Assembly (NCBI GenBank): GCA_034509925.1
Contig: CM067536.1
Span: 4,086,501 to 4,150,500, forward strand
Direction: 5' to 3'
Source of the DNA: Hirudinaria manillensis
Lineage: Eukaryota > Annelida > Clitellata > Hirudinida > Hirudinidae
DNA length: 64,000 nucleotides
In this document: positions 33,347 through 45,291 of the stretch, one piece after another
Position numbering within the stretch: position 1 is the first letter of the stretch
Layout: each line of letters starts with the position of its first letter
Translations under genes and position numbers: made by a program
The notes under the pieces: model-generated
The model's database searches: none
Told to the model about the DNA's origin: nothing
What the model saw: only the letters and a program-made list of their open reading frames with translations

Positions 33347-33495
33347 AGACGCTCTCAAACGCTTCCATAGGTCCACGCATGACTGCCTCTAGGCTTTTTC
33401 GGCGCCAAAAAGCCCATCCCATCGCCGCGCAGCGTCCTCATCGGCGCCAGGCAAAACCGGCCTGGGTCGGTCGGAAGCGTGAGAAAAATCCGCGA

Positions 33496-33567
33496 CTCCC
33501 TAGCGGGGAATCGAACCCCGGCCGCGGCGGTGAGAGCGCCGAATCCTAACCACTAGACTACTAGGGA
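33496..33567 (-). tRNA. tRNA-Glu(CTC)
   Basis: Copy 50, the last complete Glu gene. Confidence 0.95.
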
Positions 33568-33802
33568 AGTACGGCAGAACGTCCTCTGCTTAGAACGTTT
33601 TCCTATCTTCGGGCAGACGAGGACCGATTCTCTGAGCGTCTCATCGAATCTCTTCTAGACTAGATTCGATCAGTCGTTCGTTATAGCCTTCGCGCTCAGA
33701 TTGCTCTACCGGCGAACGGTCGACGAGAGCATCGTGGCAATCAGCACTCCTCGAGAATCACGAAGGAGACGGAGATGAGTTCGTTCCCTCGAGAACATCC
33801 TT

Positions 33803-33875
33803 GTTTCCGTGGTGTAGTGGCTATCACGTTCGCCTCACACGCGAAAGGTCCCCAGTTCGAGCCTGGGCGGGAACA
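33803..33875 (+). tRNA. tRNA-Val(CAC)
   Basis: Unit 50, the last; base -1 is T. Confidence 0.95.
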
Positions 33876-33956
33876 GACTTTTATCTGCTCGAGGACGAAA
33901 ATCGTGATTTTGCAGACGCAAAAAGCTGCCGGACATCCTCTAACAAAAGACCGCCG

Positions 33957-34029
33957 TGTTTCCGCCCAGGCTCGAACTGGGGACCTTTCGCGTGTTAGGC
34001 GAACGTGATAACCACTACACCACGGAAAC
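33957..34029 (-). tRNA. tRNA-Val(AAC)
   Basis: Unit 50, the last. Confidence 0.95.
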
Positions 34030-34178
34030 AGACGCTCTCAAACGCTTCCATAGGTCCACGCATGACTGCCTCTAGGCTTTTTCGGCGCCAAAAAGCCCAT
34101 CCCATCGCCGCGCAGCGTCCTCATCGGCGCCAGGCAAAACCGGCCTGGGTCGGTCGGAAGCGTGAGAAAAATCCGCGA

Positions 34179-34246
34179 CTCCCTAGCGGGGAATCGAACC
34201 CCGGCCGCGGCGGTGAGAGCGCCGAATCCTAACCACTAGACTACTA
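34179..34246 (-). pseudogene. Truncated tRNA-Glu(CTC) at the array edge (copy 51)
   Basis: Identity with the Glu gene stops at 34246, so the first four bases of the tRNA (TCCC) are missing. The flanking bases that replace them cannot pair with the CTAGGGA 3' acceptor strand. Boxes A and B and the T-run are retained, so it might still be transcribed, but a stable acceptor stem is not expected. It marks the right boundary of the array. Confidence 0.9.
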
Positions 34247-34278
34247 ACATCCTCTAACAAATGTCCGCCGTGTTTCCG
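34247..34278. repeat. Displaced 32-bp remnant of the array unit
   Basis: These 32 bp match unit positions 464-495 (the 3' end and flank of Val(AAC)) with two mismatches. They are joined directly to the truncated Glu gene, so about 365 bp of unit are missing between them. After 34278 the match ends and AT-rich single-copy sequence begins. This looks like a deleted, diverged terminal unit. Confidence 0.85.
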
Positions 34279-34722
34279 AAGTCCGGCAGCGCCTTAATCA
34301 ATAATTTTGATTGTCTTATTGAGTTTTTTAAATTTTCTTATCTGGATTTGTATTTGTTAATTTTTTCTTCTCGTATTTTAATCGTGCTTATGAATTTTTA
34401 ATTGATTTGTGGTTGTAATCGTTGTATTTATTATTTGTTAATGTTTTTATTTATTAAAGAAAATTTCTTTGTTTAACCCCTGGTATTTATTATTACTTAT
34501 ATCATTGTTTCTTGGCTCTGTCGCTGCCTGCGATATATAAGCATATTTAAGCGGTCTGAATCCGCTGTGAAGGCTTGGATAAGAATGCTTCAGTTTTACG
34601 AGACTTTATTCTCTGAAATTTTTATATTTAGGAAATTAATTCTGTTGTTGAAGTTTTTGATTTTCTAAAATTGTAAAATTTTTTAATTTTTTAACAAAAA
34701 TATTTTAAATGTGTTTTCAAAA
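34279..34722 (+). promoter_or_regulatory. Upstream region and probable promoter/5' UTR of the anosmin gene
   Basis: This is AT-rich single-copy sequence between the array edge and the first coding ATG. A TATATAA box lies at 34534-34540 and a TTCAGTT initiator-like site near 34589-34595, 50-60 bp downstream, which is longer than usual. There is no ORF of note. An upstream out-of-frame ATG at 34709 precedes the chosen start. Confidence 0.4.
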
Positions 34723-34872
34723 ATGATGTTTCAAAAACTGGTCCCTGTTATTTCATTGTTTCTGCTTATCGTTATTTTGGTGGAAACCAATACCGACATT
34801 GACAATGACAATCTTAGTATTGATGTCATCAATTCTGGTCGATGTGCTGTCAGATGTTTGACTCTACTACAG
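34723..34872 (+). CDS. ANOS1: Anosmin exon 1: signal peptide and start of Cys box
   Basis: There are 50 codons from ATG to the donor CAG|GTGAGA. Two adjacent ATGs (34723 and 34726) open a leader with hydrophobic core LVPVISLFLLIVILV, followed by an Asp/Asn-rich stretch and CAVRCLTLLQ. The last matches the first CxxxC of the anosmin cysteine box. The frame is open upstream to a GTG at 34711, but the first ATG is preferred. It ends in phase 0. Confidence 0.8.
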
Positions 34873-36016
34873 GTGAGAACAAGTTCACGTCTTCCATGTT
34901 TGCCTGTGACTAATGAATACCTTGCGTTGCTTATGAATGATTAATTTATATTTTTGTTTTGTAAATTTTTTAATGATATTTCTGATGCCAGAGAGTGGTA
35001 TGTGCCAATTGTTATTAAACTTTCTAATCCAAGAAATATGTTCGAATTTATATAATAGCAGTTAATTTCTTAGTTTTCATTCAACTATACCAGTTGTAAC
35101 TACTTAAAATGAATTATTTTTCTCTTTCAATTTCCTGATGTATCGACGGAATTCGTTGCTGTTGAATTGTCACAAAGGTTCTATGCATGTATACCATCGC
35201 AGTTCAATTAAAAAGAGAGGGTATCTTTAGGGCTCGTATGCAATAGTAATGGAGATCTTTAAACGAGAATGACATGAATTATTCCACCAGAACAGATGGA
35301 AGAGAGGTTTTACGAGCAAGTCGTGAATTTTAGGATGCTTTACAACGTTCTGTAATTATACAGCCTTGAAGCCAGAACTAGTGTAATTTACTATGACATG
35401 TAGATATTGCATTGAGCAGGTAGGCATGGAGATATTCGATAAATTCAGGTGATGACATTACAGGACTTTTGTGCAGCAACTGCCTTGGTTTTCTGAGATA
35501 TTTGGAATAATATATTGTTGTATGCAATGTGGGAGTGACAGTGCTATCACATCTTATAAATTATTTAAAAGCATTATTTGTTTATCTAGTTGAGCTCAAA
35601 TGTAACAATTTTTCAAACAATCGCATACCGATCAACATTAGTGAAATAAAACATTTCAATATTTGTTTTTTTTCTTAAATTCTCTGTATTTATCTTTTGT
35701 TTATCTTTAAGAAAATTCTTACAAATTGTACTTCTGCAATAAATACGGATGAAATATAAAGTAACAATCTTTCCATAAAATGTCTTAATACTCAGTTCGA
35801 TTAGTGGAGCTCATATCAATTCGCTGAGTCGCACAGAAGACCGCCTAATTAAGGAAGGAAGAACTTGAGTAATCCGGGGTGATTACTGAGAAATTATGCC
35901 AGGATGGACCTGTCGTGCAAGAAGCACTTTCTTTCTTGAAAATCTTCAATTAATAAACATTACCCATGCTTTTTTTTTAAAAATGGTGAATAATGGCGTG
36001 TTATTCGCTAACTTAG

Positions 36017-36256
36017 GTGGACGACTTGTTTCCTATTGAGCTAGAAAACAGTGGAAGTCTTCTTGATTATCGTGTTGAAGCCTCAAAATCCAACGTTGAC
36101 TGTAATTTGTATTCACGGAGAAGGCCCCCTTTTTTTATGCGCGATCTGAAAACGTGTCTGCCTATTGAAATTCATGAAAACTTGGACATACCCCCGAAGG
36201 AATCGACTTTGCTTTATTGTCTCTTGATTCTCCGCTCATTCTTCTGTCGTTCGGAA
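36017..36256 (+). other. Unrecognised open segment in intron 1
   Basis: 80 open codons follow a possible acceptor (AACTTAG), with more balanced composition than its surroundings. No domain is recognised. It might be an exon of a nested gene or a decayed element. Confidence 0.15.
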
Positions 36257-36554
36257 TAATTTGTTGGTCATTCTTTGTTTCATGAATTTCATTTTCAATG
36301 CAAAAAAAAAGCACGAATGAATTTTAAGATTCTTTTCGTTATCATTGTGTCATTATTGTTTCTGGCATACACAGGTTCAAATAATTGTAAATGACTTCTA
36401 CAAACGTCTGACAAATTAATAATTGCTCAAAATGTGATTTTAATAAAAAACCAGATTAAATGAAGAGCTAGATTAGAGAGGAAAAAGGTAAAGCATTTCT
36501 CTTGGCGAGAAAACAAAACCAATTAATCGTCAGTTATTTAATTGCATTCCTCTT

Positions 36555-36846
36555 TTGGCGATTCATGGACGTCATACATCACTCGGATATGAAGGCATTG
36601 AATTCTTCATCCATTTAAACAAACATTTTTTGTGGGGAAGCAACGGAGCCACTTTCGGAAAGAGTTCAATGTTTGCTTCCATCTCGAGTGCCGAGTGGCA
36701 CATCAGAGAGCTTTCAATATTCAGGGGACACTCCATCAAGTTATTAACAATGCATCAAAGTCTTTGGCTGAAGCAAAAAGACGTAACGAAAGTCGCGTGT
36801 GGTCGCCATATAATTGGACTCCTCCTGTGTGGGACTGGAGAATTTA
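36555..36846 (+). other. Unrecognised open region in intron 1
   Basis: Two overlapping + frames stay open here (36555-37013 and 36632-36844). One reads HTSLGYEGIEFF...HFLWG, faintly like the zinc-binding N-terminus of a retroelement integrase, but the H-H-C-C residues are not all there. I do not assign a function. Confidence 0.15.
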
Positions 36847-37194
36847 ATCTCCTCAATTTTTTCATGCTGTGTCGCTTTCGCTTTCTAAAAGTTTTGGAGG
36901 AAAATGAAAAAATGTCAAATTTTGTATATTTCCGCGTAACAATTCTGCCGGAATGGAATGTTTTTTTTATTCAATTTATGTTCTTTAAGTTCTATTCATA
37001 TGTTACGTCACGTTAAAAAGAGCTAAAGTAGAGCTAAAGAGTAAAGGTCCTATAGCCCTTCATCTGTAAGTTATCTTTTTAACAAGTTGATGGGATATAT
37101 TTAAAATTGCATCACACATCTCCAGGAGACATTTTGTGTATGGCACACTTGAGAGATGGCATCCAATATTGGAAGTCGTTTTGAATTTTTCCAG

Positions 37195-37352
37195 GCGCCG
37201 AACTCAAAAGAGCAATAAAGTATCGAGATTATGCAATCCAACGCATCGCTCTTGCAGTTGTGGTTGATTTTGAAAGGAATTTGAAATTTTATCGATCAGA
37301 TACCAAGTTCAAAGGAAATGATGGAAACGCTTTGGAACTTTTTGATGGAGAA
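37195..37352 (+). other. Exon-like segment in intron 1, unknown family
   Basis: An acceptor (AATTTTTCCAG) and donor (GAA|GTAACC) enclose 52 open codons beginning AELKRAIKYRDYAIQR and containing DFERNLKFYRS. Composition looks coding. No family is recognised and no partner exon is certain. Confidence 0.25.
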
Positions 37353-37707
37353 GTAACCTCTGAAATAAAAATTAATTCTTTGATTTAGTCAAAACGAGAA
37401 CGTGGTTGAGAAATTTGTTAAAAATGATCTTTCTAAACTTTCTTATTTTTAATGATTTAATCAATTATCTGGAAAATTATTCGTACCTTTCACAAGAAAT
37501 TGGATGAAATCAATCAACATGTCAACCTGTTCGGAAGACAAATTTTAATTATGGGATCCTATTTGCTGCATTTATTAATTAAATATTAATTAATTATTAA
37601 TTGTTAATGAAGAGAATTGGCAAGAATCTTTTGTTCCCCCAAATCAATAACTTGCTCCTATCTTTTGTCTCGAACATTCAGGTGGTTGCAACAAACGTAT
37701 GGAATAA

Positions 37708-38166
37708 AAATGCTACGGTGATTACGATGATGGCGGTGACGATGATACTGGCAATGATGTTGCTGCTACTGATGATGATGATGACGATGATGATGACGAC
37801 AGCGGCGGCGATGACAATGACGATGACATTAACGAGGATTAGGAAGAAGATGAGGAAAAAACCTCTGGTGCTAGAAGTGATGAGAGCATTAGGCAAAATT
37901 CTTCCATTGCGATTGACTTGATTCTACATCGTTGCCTACCAATGATGAACAAAAGTCTTCAAACGAACGAAATGCAACAAGAAAGTTTCAAGATTACAAA
38001 CAAGAAGGACCGGCGCCTCGATGAGGTTTACAGCTGCTTCGGAACGTCATCAGGTGACATAATGGATCACGTGTGGCGAAAATGTGACCAATTAGAGACG
38101 TCGATGCTGAGGTCCACTTATTTTAAATTTATAAGTCATCTCCGAACATGTCAACGGACCCATAAA
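37708..38166 (+). pseudogene. Acidic ORF remnant interrupted by one stop
   Basis: One + frame runs from 37708 to 38166 with a single TAG at 37840. The first part is rich in Asp (GAT/GAC repeats, up to ten in a row) and the next begins EEDEEKTSGARSDES. The tail has LDEVYSCFGTSSGDIMDHVW. An acidic linker before such a tail occurs in transposon-derived and Myb/SANT-like proteins, but I cannot name this one. It may be a decayed transposase or host gene fragment. Confidence 0.25.
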
Positions 38167-38886
38167 TAACAACTAATTTCCACTTAATTTCCTATTAAAT
38201 AAAAGACAATCATTATAAAATTATTATCTCTGTCGATTACGAATTTGTCGCCAGCTGATGGTTCATTAAGATGAGCAAATAAAAATAAAAATTTCTTGTT
38301 AAATAATTTAACGTACAAATAATTCAGATTGATGTGATGTGATGTTTATTCATTGTTACTATATATGTTACATAAATATCACTGTTAGGATATTATAAAA
38401 TTATAATTTATTAATAATCATTGTTGTGAATTTAATCTATTTATAAAATGATAATAATACGTTCAGCTGATTATAATAATCAAAATTATAATTCAAAATG
38501 AGAACTTCCAGTATCCAAGGATATTCTTTTGAATTTATTTTGCTAATTATTGAAAAACTGAAATCACAAATTTTAAAATCAATCTTTTATGATAATAATA
38601 ATAAATTAATTAATTATATACGATAATAATGTTGTCATTATCACCAATTAATTAATCAGGATTTACTTAATAAAGCGTACGTTGTTGAAACTCATTGACA
38701 TGGAGATATTGACGTGCAAATGACGTGCAAGTATTTAGTGGAATGTGGAAGCAGCATGAGTTCACGAACGAAGGCTGCATACATTATGAGGGCAGATGAT
38801 GAATCACCTCAATTCTACTCCATTTTTTGCTCATCCAGGTGTACATGCGGAGATAGAATGGATTTTATGTGGAGACACGCGCACAT

Positions 38887-39517
38887 CTCACTCACTCACT
38901 CACTCACTCACTCACTCACTCACTCACTCACTCACTCACTCACTCACTCACTCACTCACTCACTCACTCACTCACTCACTCACTCACTCACTCACTCACT
39001 CACTCACTCACTCACTCACTCACTCACTCACTCACTCACTCACTCACTCACTCACTCACTCACTCACTCACTCACTCACTCACTCACTCACTCACTCACT
39101 CACTCACTCACTCACTCACTCACTCACTCACTCACTCACTCACTCACTCACTCACTCACTCACTCACTCACTCACTCACTCACTCACTCACTCACTCACT
39201 CACTCACTCACTCACTCACTCACTCACTCACTCACTCACTCACTCACTCACTCACTCACTCACTCACTCACTCACTCACTCACTCACTCACTCACTCACT
39301 CACTCACTCACTCACTCACTCACTCACTCACTCACTCACTCACTCACTCACTCACTCACTCACTCACTCACTCACTCACTCACTCACTCATTCACTCACT
39401 CACTCACTCATTCACTCACTCACTCACTCACTCACTCACTCACTCACTCACTCACTCACTCACTCACTCACTCACTCACTCACTCACTCACTCACTCACT
39501 CACTCACTCACTCACTC
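38887..39517. repeat. (CACT)n microsatellite, 631 bp
   Basis: About 158 copies of a 4-bp unit with only two C-to-T interruptions, at 39391 and 39411. Both lie in the right third. All + frames through it are open (Thr-His-Ser-Leu repeats) but meaningless. Confidence 0.98.
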
Positions 39518-40738
39518 GCCATCATTTATAAAATTTGAGTTTTTTAAGATTGATTTTAAGGTTTTCCAGCATAATTTCGTGCAGGAATTTTTAAGGAAAT
39601 TCCAACTAATCATGTTTGCAGTCTGTCGAATCCTGGAAATTCTCAGCGGTTGCACCACGTACCACTTCCGCTTTGCTTTCATGACGTCACTCTCAATAAT
39701 GGCGTGCGTTTTAATCAATTCGTTATGCATGATTTTGGCTGATGATATTGGTGGTGTTGATGATGATTAAACGCATCGTAGTGATGATGATGATGAGGGC
39801 GTTGGTTGCCATGGAGACCCACCTTCACGAACAAACAGTGACGATTCCTGTTGTTTATTAATCAAAAAGTGGGAATTGTGGCCAAAAGAGCGACATCAAT
39901 TTCTCCGGTTGACACTTTTTGGCGCTAAAAAAGATGGAAGGATGAGATAGTGGAGGAAAAATTTCAATTCAATCCCGTGGTTCATCTTTCTGATAACGAA
40001 GCTGATAAATATTGCCGCCATCGGCCATTTGTTGCCAACACCATCAGAGACAACAGCATCAACTACATCATCGACATCATCGTCGTCGTCATCCTCAGCA
40101 TCATCACCATCGGCACCACCAGCAGCAAGAATAACAACAACATCAACAACAACAAGGATATAGTTGAGAGGAGATAGTATGATGAGACACATAGCCCCAG
40201 TGATGGGCCACCATGAATAATAATGAAAGAATGGCTACCTTATCGATCCAACCATTGCTCAGCTACAAAAGGCAGGTTCTTGTGCTCAGTCGGAATAAGT
40301 GTTTCAGTCGTATTTAAATATTCATGGAAAGATCCATTATCTCTTCATTATTGAATTAATTATTCATTACTAAATTAACTAATTATTCGTGTTGCATAAA
40401 CATGAAGACCGTCCGCAAATCGCACGCAGTCCAGATCCAGTACCCGCTTAAATAAACATGTGAATGGACGAATGTAAACATGAATATTGATTAGCTCGGT
40501 TAAGTAAATATATACATATTCAAAAGCTGAACGATTAAACAAAGCGTTTGAGTGAATTTAAGTTTTGATTAATTTGTGATTTTTTTTAGAATTAAATTAA
40601 AAGGAAACAATTAAAAGGAAACAATTAATTGTTCACAAACGTTTTGTTTTCGTCGTCATTTCAATGAAGTCATGCAACGAGTCACACACGATCAATGATG
40701 AGCTCTGTTTACCTAGCGCTGATATTACTTTTAACATG

Positions 40739-40852
40739 ACATGGATGATGATAATAATAATTTTAATAATAATAATAATTTTAATAATAACAATAATAAT
40801 AATAATAATAAATATAAAGAAATGTATAAATAAAAATAACAATAACAATATC
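40739..40852. repeat. AAT-rich microsatellite tract
   Basis: Imperfect (ATA/AAT)n with TTT and C interruptions. Confidence 0.8.
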
Positions 40853-41629
40853 ATCAGCCGGTTTGTAACTGCATGTCAAGAGCATCTCGGGATGTGGGTT
40901 TTTATTCGGCAGCTTCGTGAGTGATTGATGGAGGAAGAGGAGGAAAGCGGTTTACACGAATAGAACCTGCCTGCTCAATGAAGCATGACGGCGCAGTGTA
41001 TTTGTGTATGGCAGTGTAGCATTCAGCAACACGTGCTATTGTTGTTGTTGTAGTTGATGATGACGATGACGATGCTGAGGCTGGTGATGATGATGATGAC
41101 GATGCTGATGATGATAATGATGGTGCTGTTGCTGTTCCTGCTGTACGTAATTATGGAATGTCTCGTCCATTGTTGGCCCTTATTAGGACTCTTATTAGGA
41201 CATGTACATCTGCTCAACGGAGCGGGAAATGACGATCGATTCCGATAGAAAATAATTCTGTAGAAATTCATTAGTAAAAAAAAGATATTCAATTTTGAAA
41301 ACAGCATTTTTGCATTTTCTTGTTCCAAGGACAACAATCGCTCGAGAAGTTAATTATACGATTAATGACCCTCACGAATTCGATAATAAAGGTGAATTTA
41401 AATTGAATTGTGAAAATAATTATGAGTTAATTACGACTTAATTAGGAGTTAATGTCAGCGACAGCATCGAGTAATTCGTCTTTTGGAAGTAATTTTCGAT
41501 GAAAGTGAAGGAACGACCAAGTTGAAATTAATTAACAAATGCTCCACTTTCATCACATTTACACACTTCTGGGATGCGCACTATTAACGAGATGAAATTA
41601 ACATCAGCACAACCGCAGACATTCCCTGG

Positions 41630-41975
<346 letters not shown>

Positions 41976-43230
41976 GCCGTCGTCTTCTTCCTCCTCGGGC
42001 GTTGTGATGGGCGTATTACTTATTTTAACTTAATTACAAGAGCACCGCTCACAATACAAATGCACGCCAAGCACCCACCTGAAATATCCTTTGTCTCATC
42101 TGCTTCAGAACTACCATCATCATCATCACCGCCTGCATCATCACCGTCATCGTCAAAGTTCCTTGGCCATCACTATCATCACCACTGACGTTAACAACTT
42201 TGTGCTGGCAGGATAAATAAGTGACATTTGCCAAAGGACAATTGTTGACCCAAGGAAGTTAAATTCTGTGCAAAGTATTCCATCGATAGAAGTTATTGAA
42301 ATATTAATACAAAATGGTGCAAAACAGAATTGGTTCAATGCCATCATTTTACGTTAACTTGTTTTATTTCATTCAGACCCTCATGTCGTACAATATCCTA
42401 CATCACATGCAAGAACTTGTATTTAAAAGGAAGATACCTCGAAAGATACCATCCACCCACGTGTAAAGCAGTTGCATGAATATAGGAGAGACGGAATTGA
42501 TTGATGGATTTGTTGATGAATTGATGGAAATTTATTTATTATTTAAAGACATTTAATAATTTAAACATGTTTATTAGCGACGTGACATGTTGAGGACGAG
42601 AAGACTAGAAGACCTAGGATTGTAGAAGAAAGCAGAATGTTTGGTAAACATTCTTGTGACTTCTTGTGATTCGATCGTGGATAACTATTTTCAACATACC
42701 CTGTGCCAATGCATTTAGCCGGTCTTTTGAGTGCCTTGAGTATATAGGAATCTGCATTCATTTATGAAGAGAATTTGAGCATTGAATTACAATAGATAAC
42801 ATAAACAAATAGTATTTAATAGAAACAAATGCTGATATTTCAATCATGGAAAAGCACGCATCACTGGTTTCAATTCTTGTGATGGCAGGAATTTATTGGA
42901 GTTCCATCAATTGGCACTTCCATGCAACACTTTCAATAACAGGGTTTCATCTGCTCTCATGCCCTTCTTTCGTCATCAGCGTTGTCATCATCACCAACAT
43001 CATCGTCATCATCACTTACACCAACATCATCATCATCATCAACGCCGGCAACACCATCATCATCACCATCACCACGAAAAGCGTGACATTATCCTCCATT
43101 CTCTTCCATTTAATGCTATTGAACCTGGAGCTGCTTACTTCCCTTTGGTTCGATGAAACTGCCCGCTGATGATGACGACGACGACGATGATGGTGATGGT
43201 GGTGGCATGATGATAGTCCTGGTAATGAAT

Positions 43231-43246
43231 GATGATGATGATGATG

Positions 43247-43283
<37 letters not shown>

Positions 43284-43306
43284 TAATAATAATAATAATG
43301 ATAATT
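43231..43306. repeat. (GAT)n-(AAT)n compound microsatellite
   Basis: A GAT run passes directly into an AAT run. Shorter CAT/GAT runs lie at 42985-43075 and 43167-43200. Confidence 0.9.
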
Positions 43307-43577
43307 CATCATTTATCTTGAATAGAGAATAGAAATCCAAGAATAAACATTCGTTTGAAAAAAAACTAAGCGTGAAATCCTTCCTTAATCCTCGTGTGAA
43401 CTCCCATGTTGAACGTTCATGTGACAGATTAATTGTTACTTTTATTTCCTTTCGAACCTTTATTTATTTCAATTATTTTTATTTAAAGCAAACATTTAAT
43501 AGATTTAATGTAATATAATCTATTAATTAATAACCGCAATGTTATAACTAATGCTAATCAATTGACAATTCTAAGTA

Positions 43578-43599
43578 AATAATAATAATAACAACAATA

Positions 43600-43640
<41 letters not shown>
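43578..43640. repeat. (AAT)n microsatellite
   Basis: About 20 imperfect AAT triplets. Confidence 0.9.
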
Positions 43641-43642
<2 letters not shown>

Positions 43643-44840
43643 AGAGCATTACTAAAGTGGCGCGTGTCCGAAAAGGGCTGACCGACTGGGGTTAACTTTC
43701 CTTCAAGAGTCATCCACTGTGGGTCTTGGTCAGGAGACCAGAAAAGAACTTGCAGAGGAAACATTATATTAATTGTTTAATTATATTAATTATTTTTTAA
43801 AATAACTAATAACTTAATAAAGATTAATAATAAGTTAATTAATAATAATTAAGTTCAGATGAAATAATTTCAATCATTTATTTGTATAATCATTTTTCTT
43901 AAATATATATATTAATAAACGATAATTTAATTTAATTGTAACTATTAATATTATAATATTATTATATCCATATTAATGTCATATATCAATTAAAACATTA
44001 ATTGTTAAATTATTCCGACAAAATTATACTGTTCTTTGATAATTTCTGTAAAAGATCCATTAAAACTCAATTCTCCTTTTCTGCTGGTACGCAGTTCACT
44101 GCTTTGCATGATGTCGGAGCATTCGCAATGCATTTAAAATTCTTAAATTTATTAAAAAATACAATTAATAAAAACAATTATTTATTAACAGATAAAATAA
44201 TATCTATAATATTTTATATCTATAACATTTATAATATTTTATCCATCTATTCATCCAACCAGCCACCCGTTCGTCCATCCGTCCATCCATGCATTTTTAT
44301 TATTAATATCTATAATATTTTATCTTAATAATTTTAAATATCGAATTTCTTTAAACATTTTCATAATCTGTTTTAATAAGTTATTGTCAAATGAAAGTAA
44401 ATTTGATTAAAAGTTCATGGATCTCGCTTTGTTAGTTTTTTAAATATTTATAATTATAAATAAATAAATAACTTCATATTAATTGAAAATAAATACTTTC
44501 AATATTTGGAATATTCTATTGCTTTAATAAACGATTTAAGTTATAATATACGAAGCAGAATTTTATAAATTTTCGTCTTAAAACTGAAAATTAGAATTTG
44601 TTTGTTAAATTTCGTCGATATTTTGAGAATTTTGAGAAACAAAAATGCTGAACGATGAGCGTTAAAATCAGTTTGGAAAGAATTAAATTCGTTTAATTTA
44701 ATAGAATTCCTGTAATTGAACGAGGACAATCGAATGTTTAAGGAAGGAAATAAATTCATTTCTATCGATGCTTTGCCTGATTTCTTGTCGTTCGTTCGAG
44801 TAATCTTTGTGGAACACAGACGTTGTTTGATCAAAAGTAA

Positions 44841-44940
44841 AACGCGTCCCTGGGGAGCGCACGTGACCCGGCATTACGTGCACCTAAGTCATGTGACTTA
44901 GGATCACGTTCTGCGCGTACACACGTACACGTCGTTGTTT
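44841..44940. promoter_or_regulatory. CpG-rich E-box cluster with palindrome in intron 1
   Basis: In an otherwise AT-rich intron this 100 bp holds a CACGTG E-box at 44860-44865, further ACGTG cores, a CATGTG, and a palindrome at 44883-44902 (CCTAAGTCA, TG, TGACTTAGG). It could be an intronic enhancer or an alternative promoter. Function is inferred only. Confidence 0.35.
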
Positions 44941-45291
44941 GCCGGTTTTGAAGAGCTTTTAAGATTTCGTGACAGAATTTTTTTTTTCTCCCAGCGATCC
45001 ATCTTTCATTGTTTGTATCATTTAAGCAGAATAAATTCGGCCAGAAATATCTTTTTATTAAAAGTTCATGCATATTTATGAGGCAATGATTTTTATCTCA
45101 ATAGAATCTTGATGGATTGTTGGAAATTCCTATTCATGGATTGGTCTTCACGCCATGCCCATCCCTTTTATTAACCTCTGTTTCGTGCGGGTCTGACGTG
45201 CACTTTTAAATCAATTAAATTTCTTTTTTAAAAAAATATTTTAAAATCCGCTTAATGGCCGTCTTGAATTCTCCGTAGGAATGTGCATCCA

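Larger units (their letters stand above)
1..34246. repeat. Tandem array of 683-bp three-tRNA units, about 50 copies
   Basis: The same unit recurs with a 683-bp period from the first base of the window. Only the interval spanning unit 5 is 685 bp, because of an extra AC just before the Val(CAC) gene near 3060. Each unit holds tRNA-Val(CAC) on +, tRNA-Val(AAC) on - and tRNA-Glu(CTC) on -. Starts follow 334+683(n-1), 488+683(n-1) and 27+683(n-1), with 2 added after 3060. The translated frames across positions 306-763 of the unit are identical in all copies except at the base preceding Val(CAC). That base is C in units 3, 11, 15, 16, 17, 18, 20, 23 and 33, and T in the other 41. Such uniformity implies recent amplification or active homogenisation by unequal exchange or conversion. 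The array continues beyond the left edge. Copy number depends on the assembly being correct. Confidence 0.98.

Noticed and set aside
306..34232. About 140 repeated ORFs of 63-77 codons across the array
   Set aside because: They are translations through the tRNA genes and their spacers, recurring only because the unit repeats. The tRNA cloverleafs explain the sequence.
1..34246. CRISPR-like reading of the repeat array
   Set aside because: The repeated unit is 683 bp, holds eukaryotic tRNA genes and has no unique spacers.
36555..36700. Possible integrase zinc-binding domain
   Set aside because: The resemblance is limited to a few residues and the expected H-H-C-C set is incomplete.
38714..39770. 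ORFs of 220-324 codons rich in Thr-His-Ser-Leu
   Set aside because: A 4-bp repeat keeps all three frames open by itself. There is no coding content outside the CACT tract.
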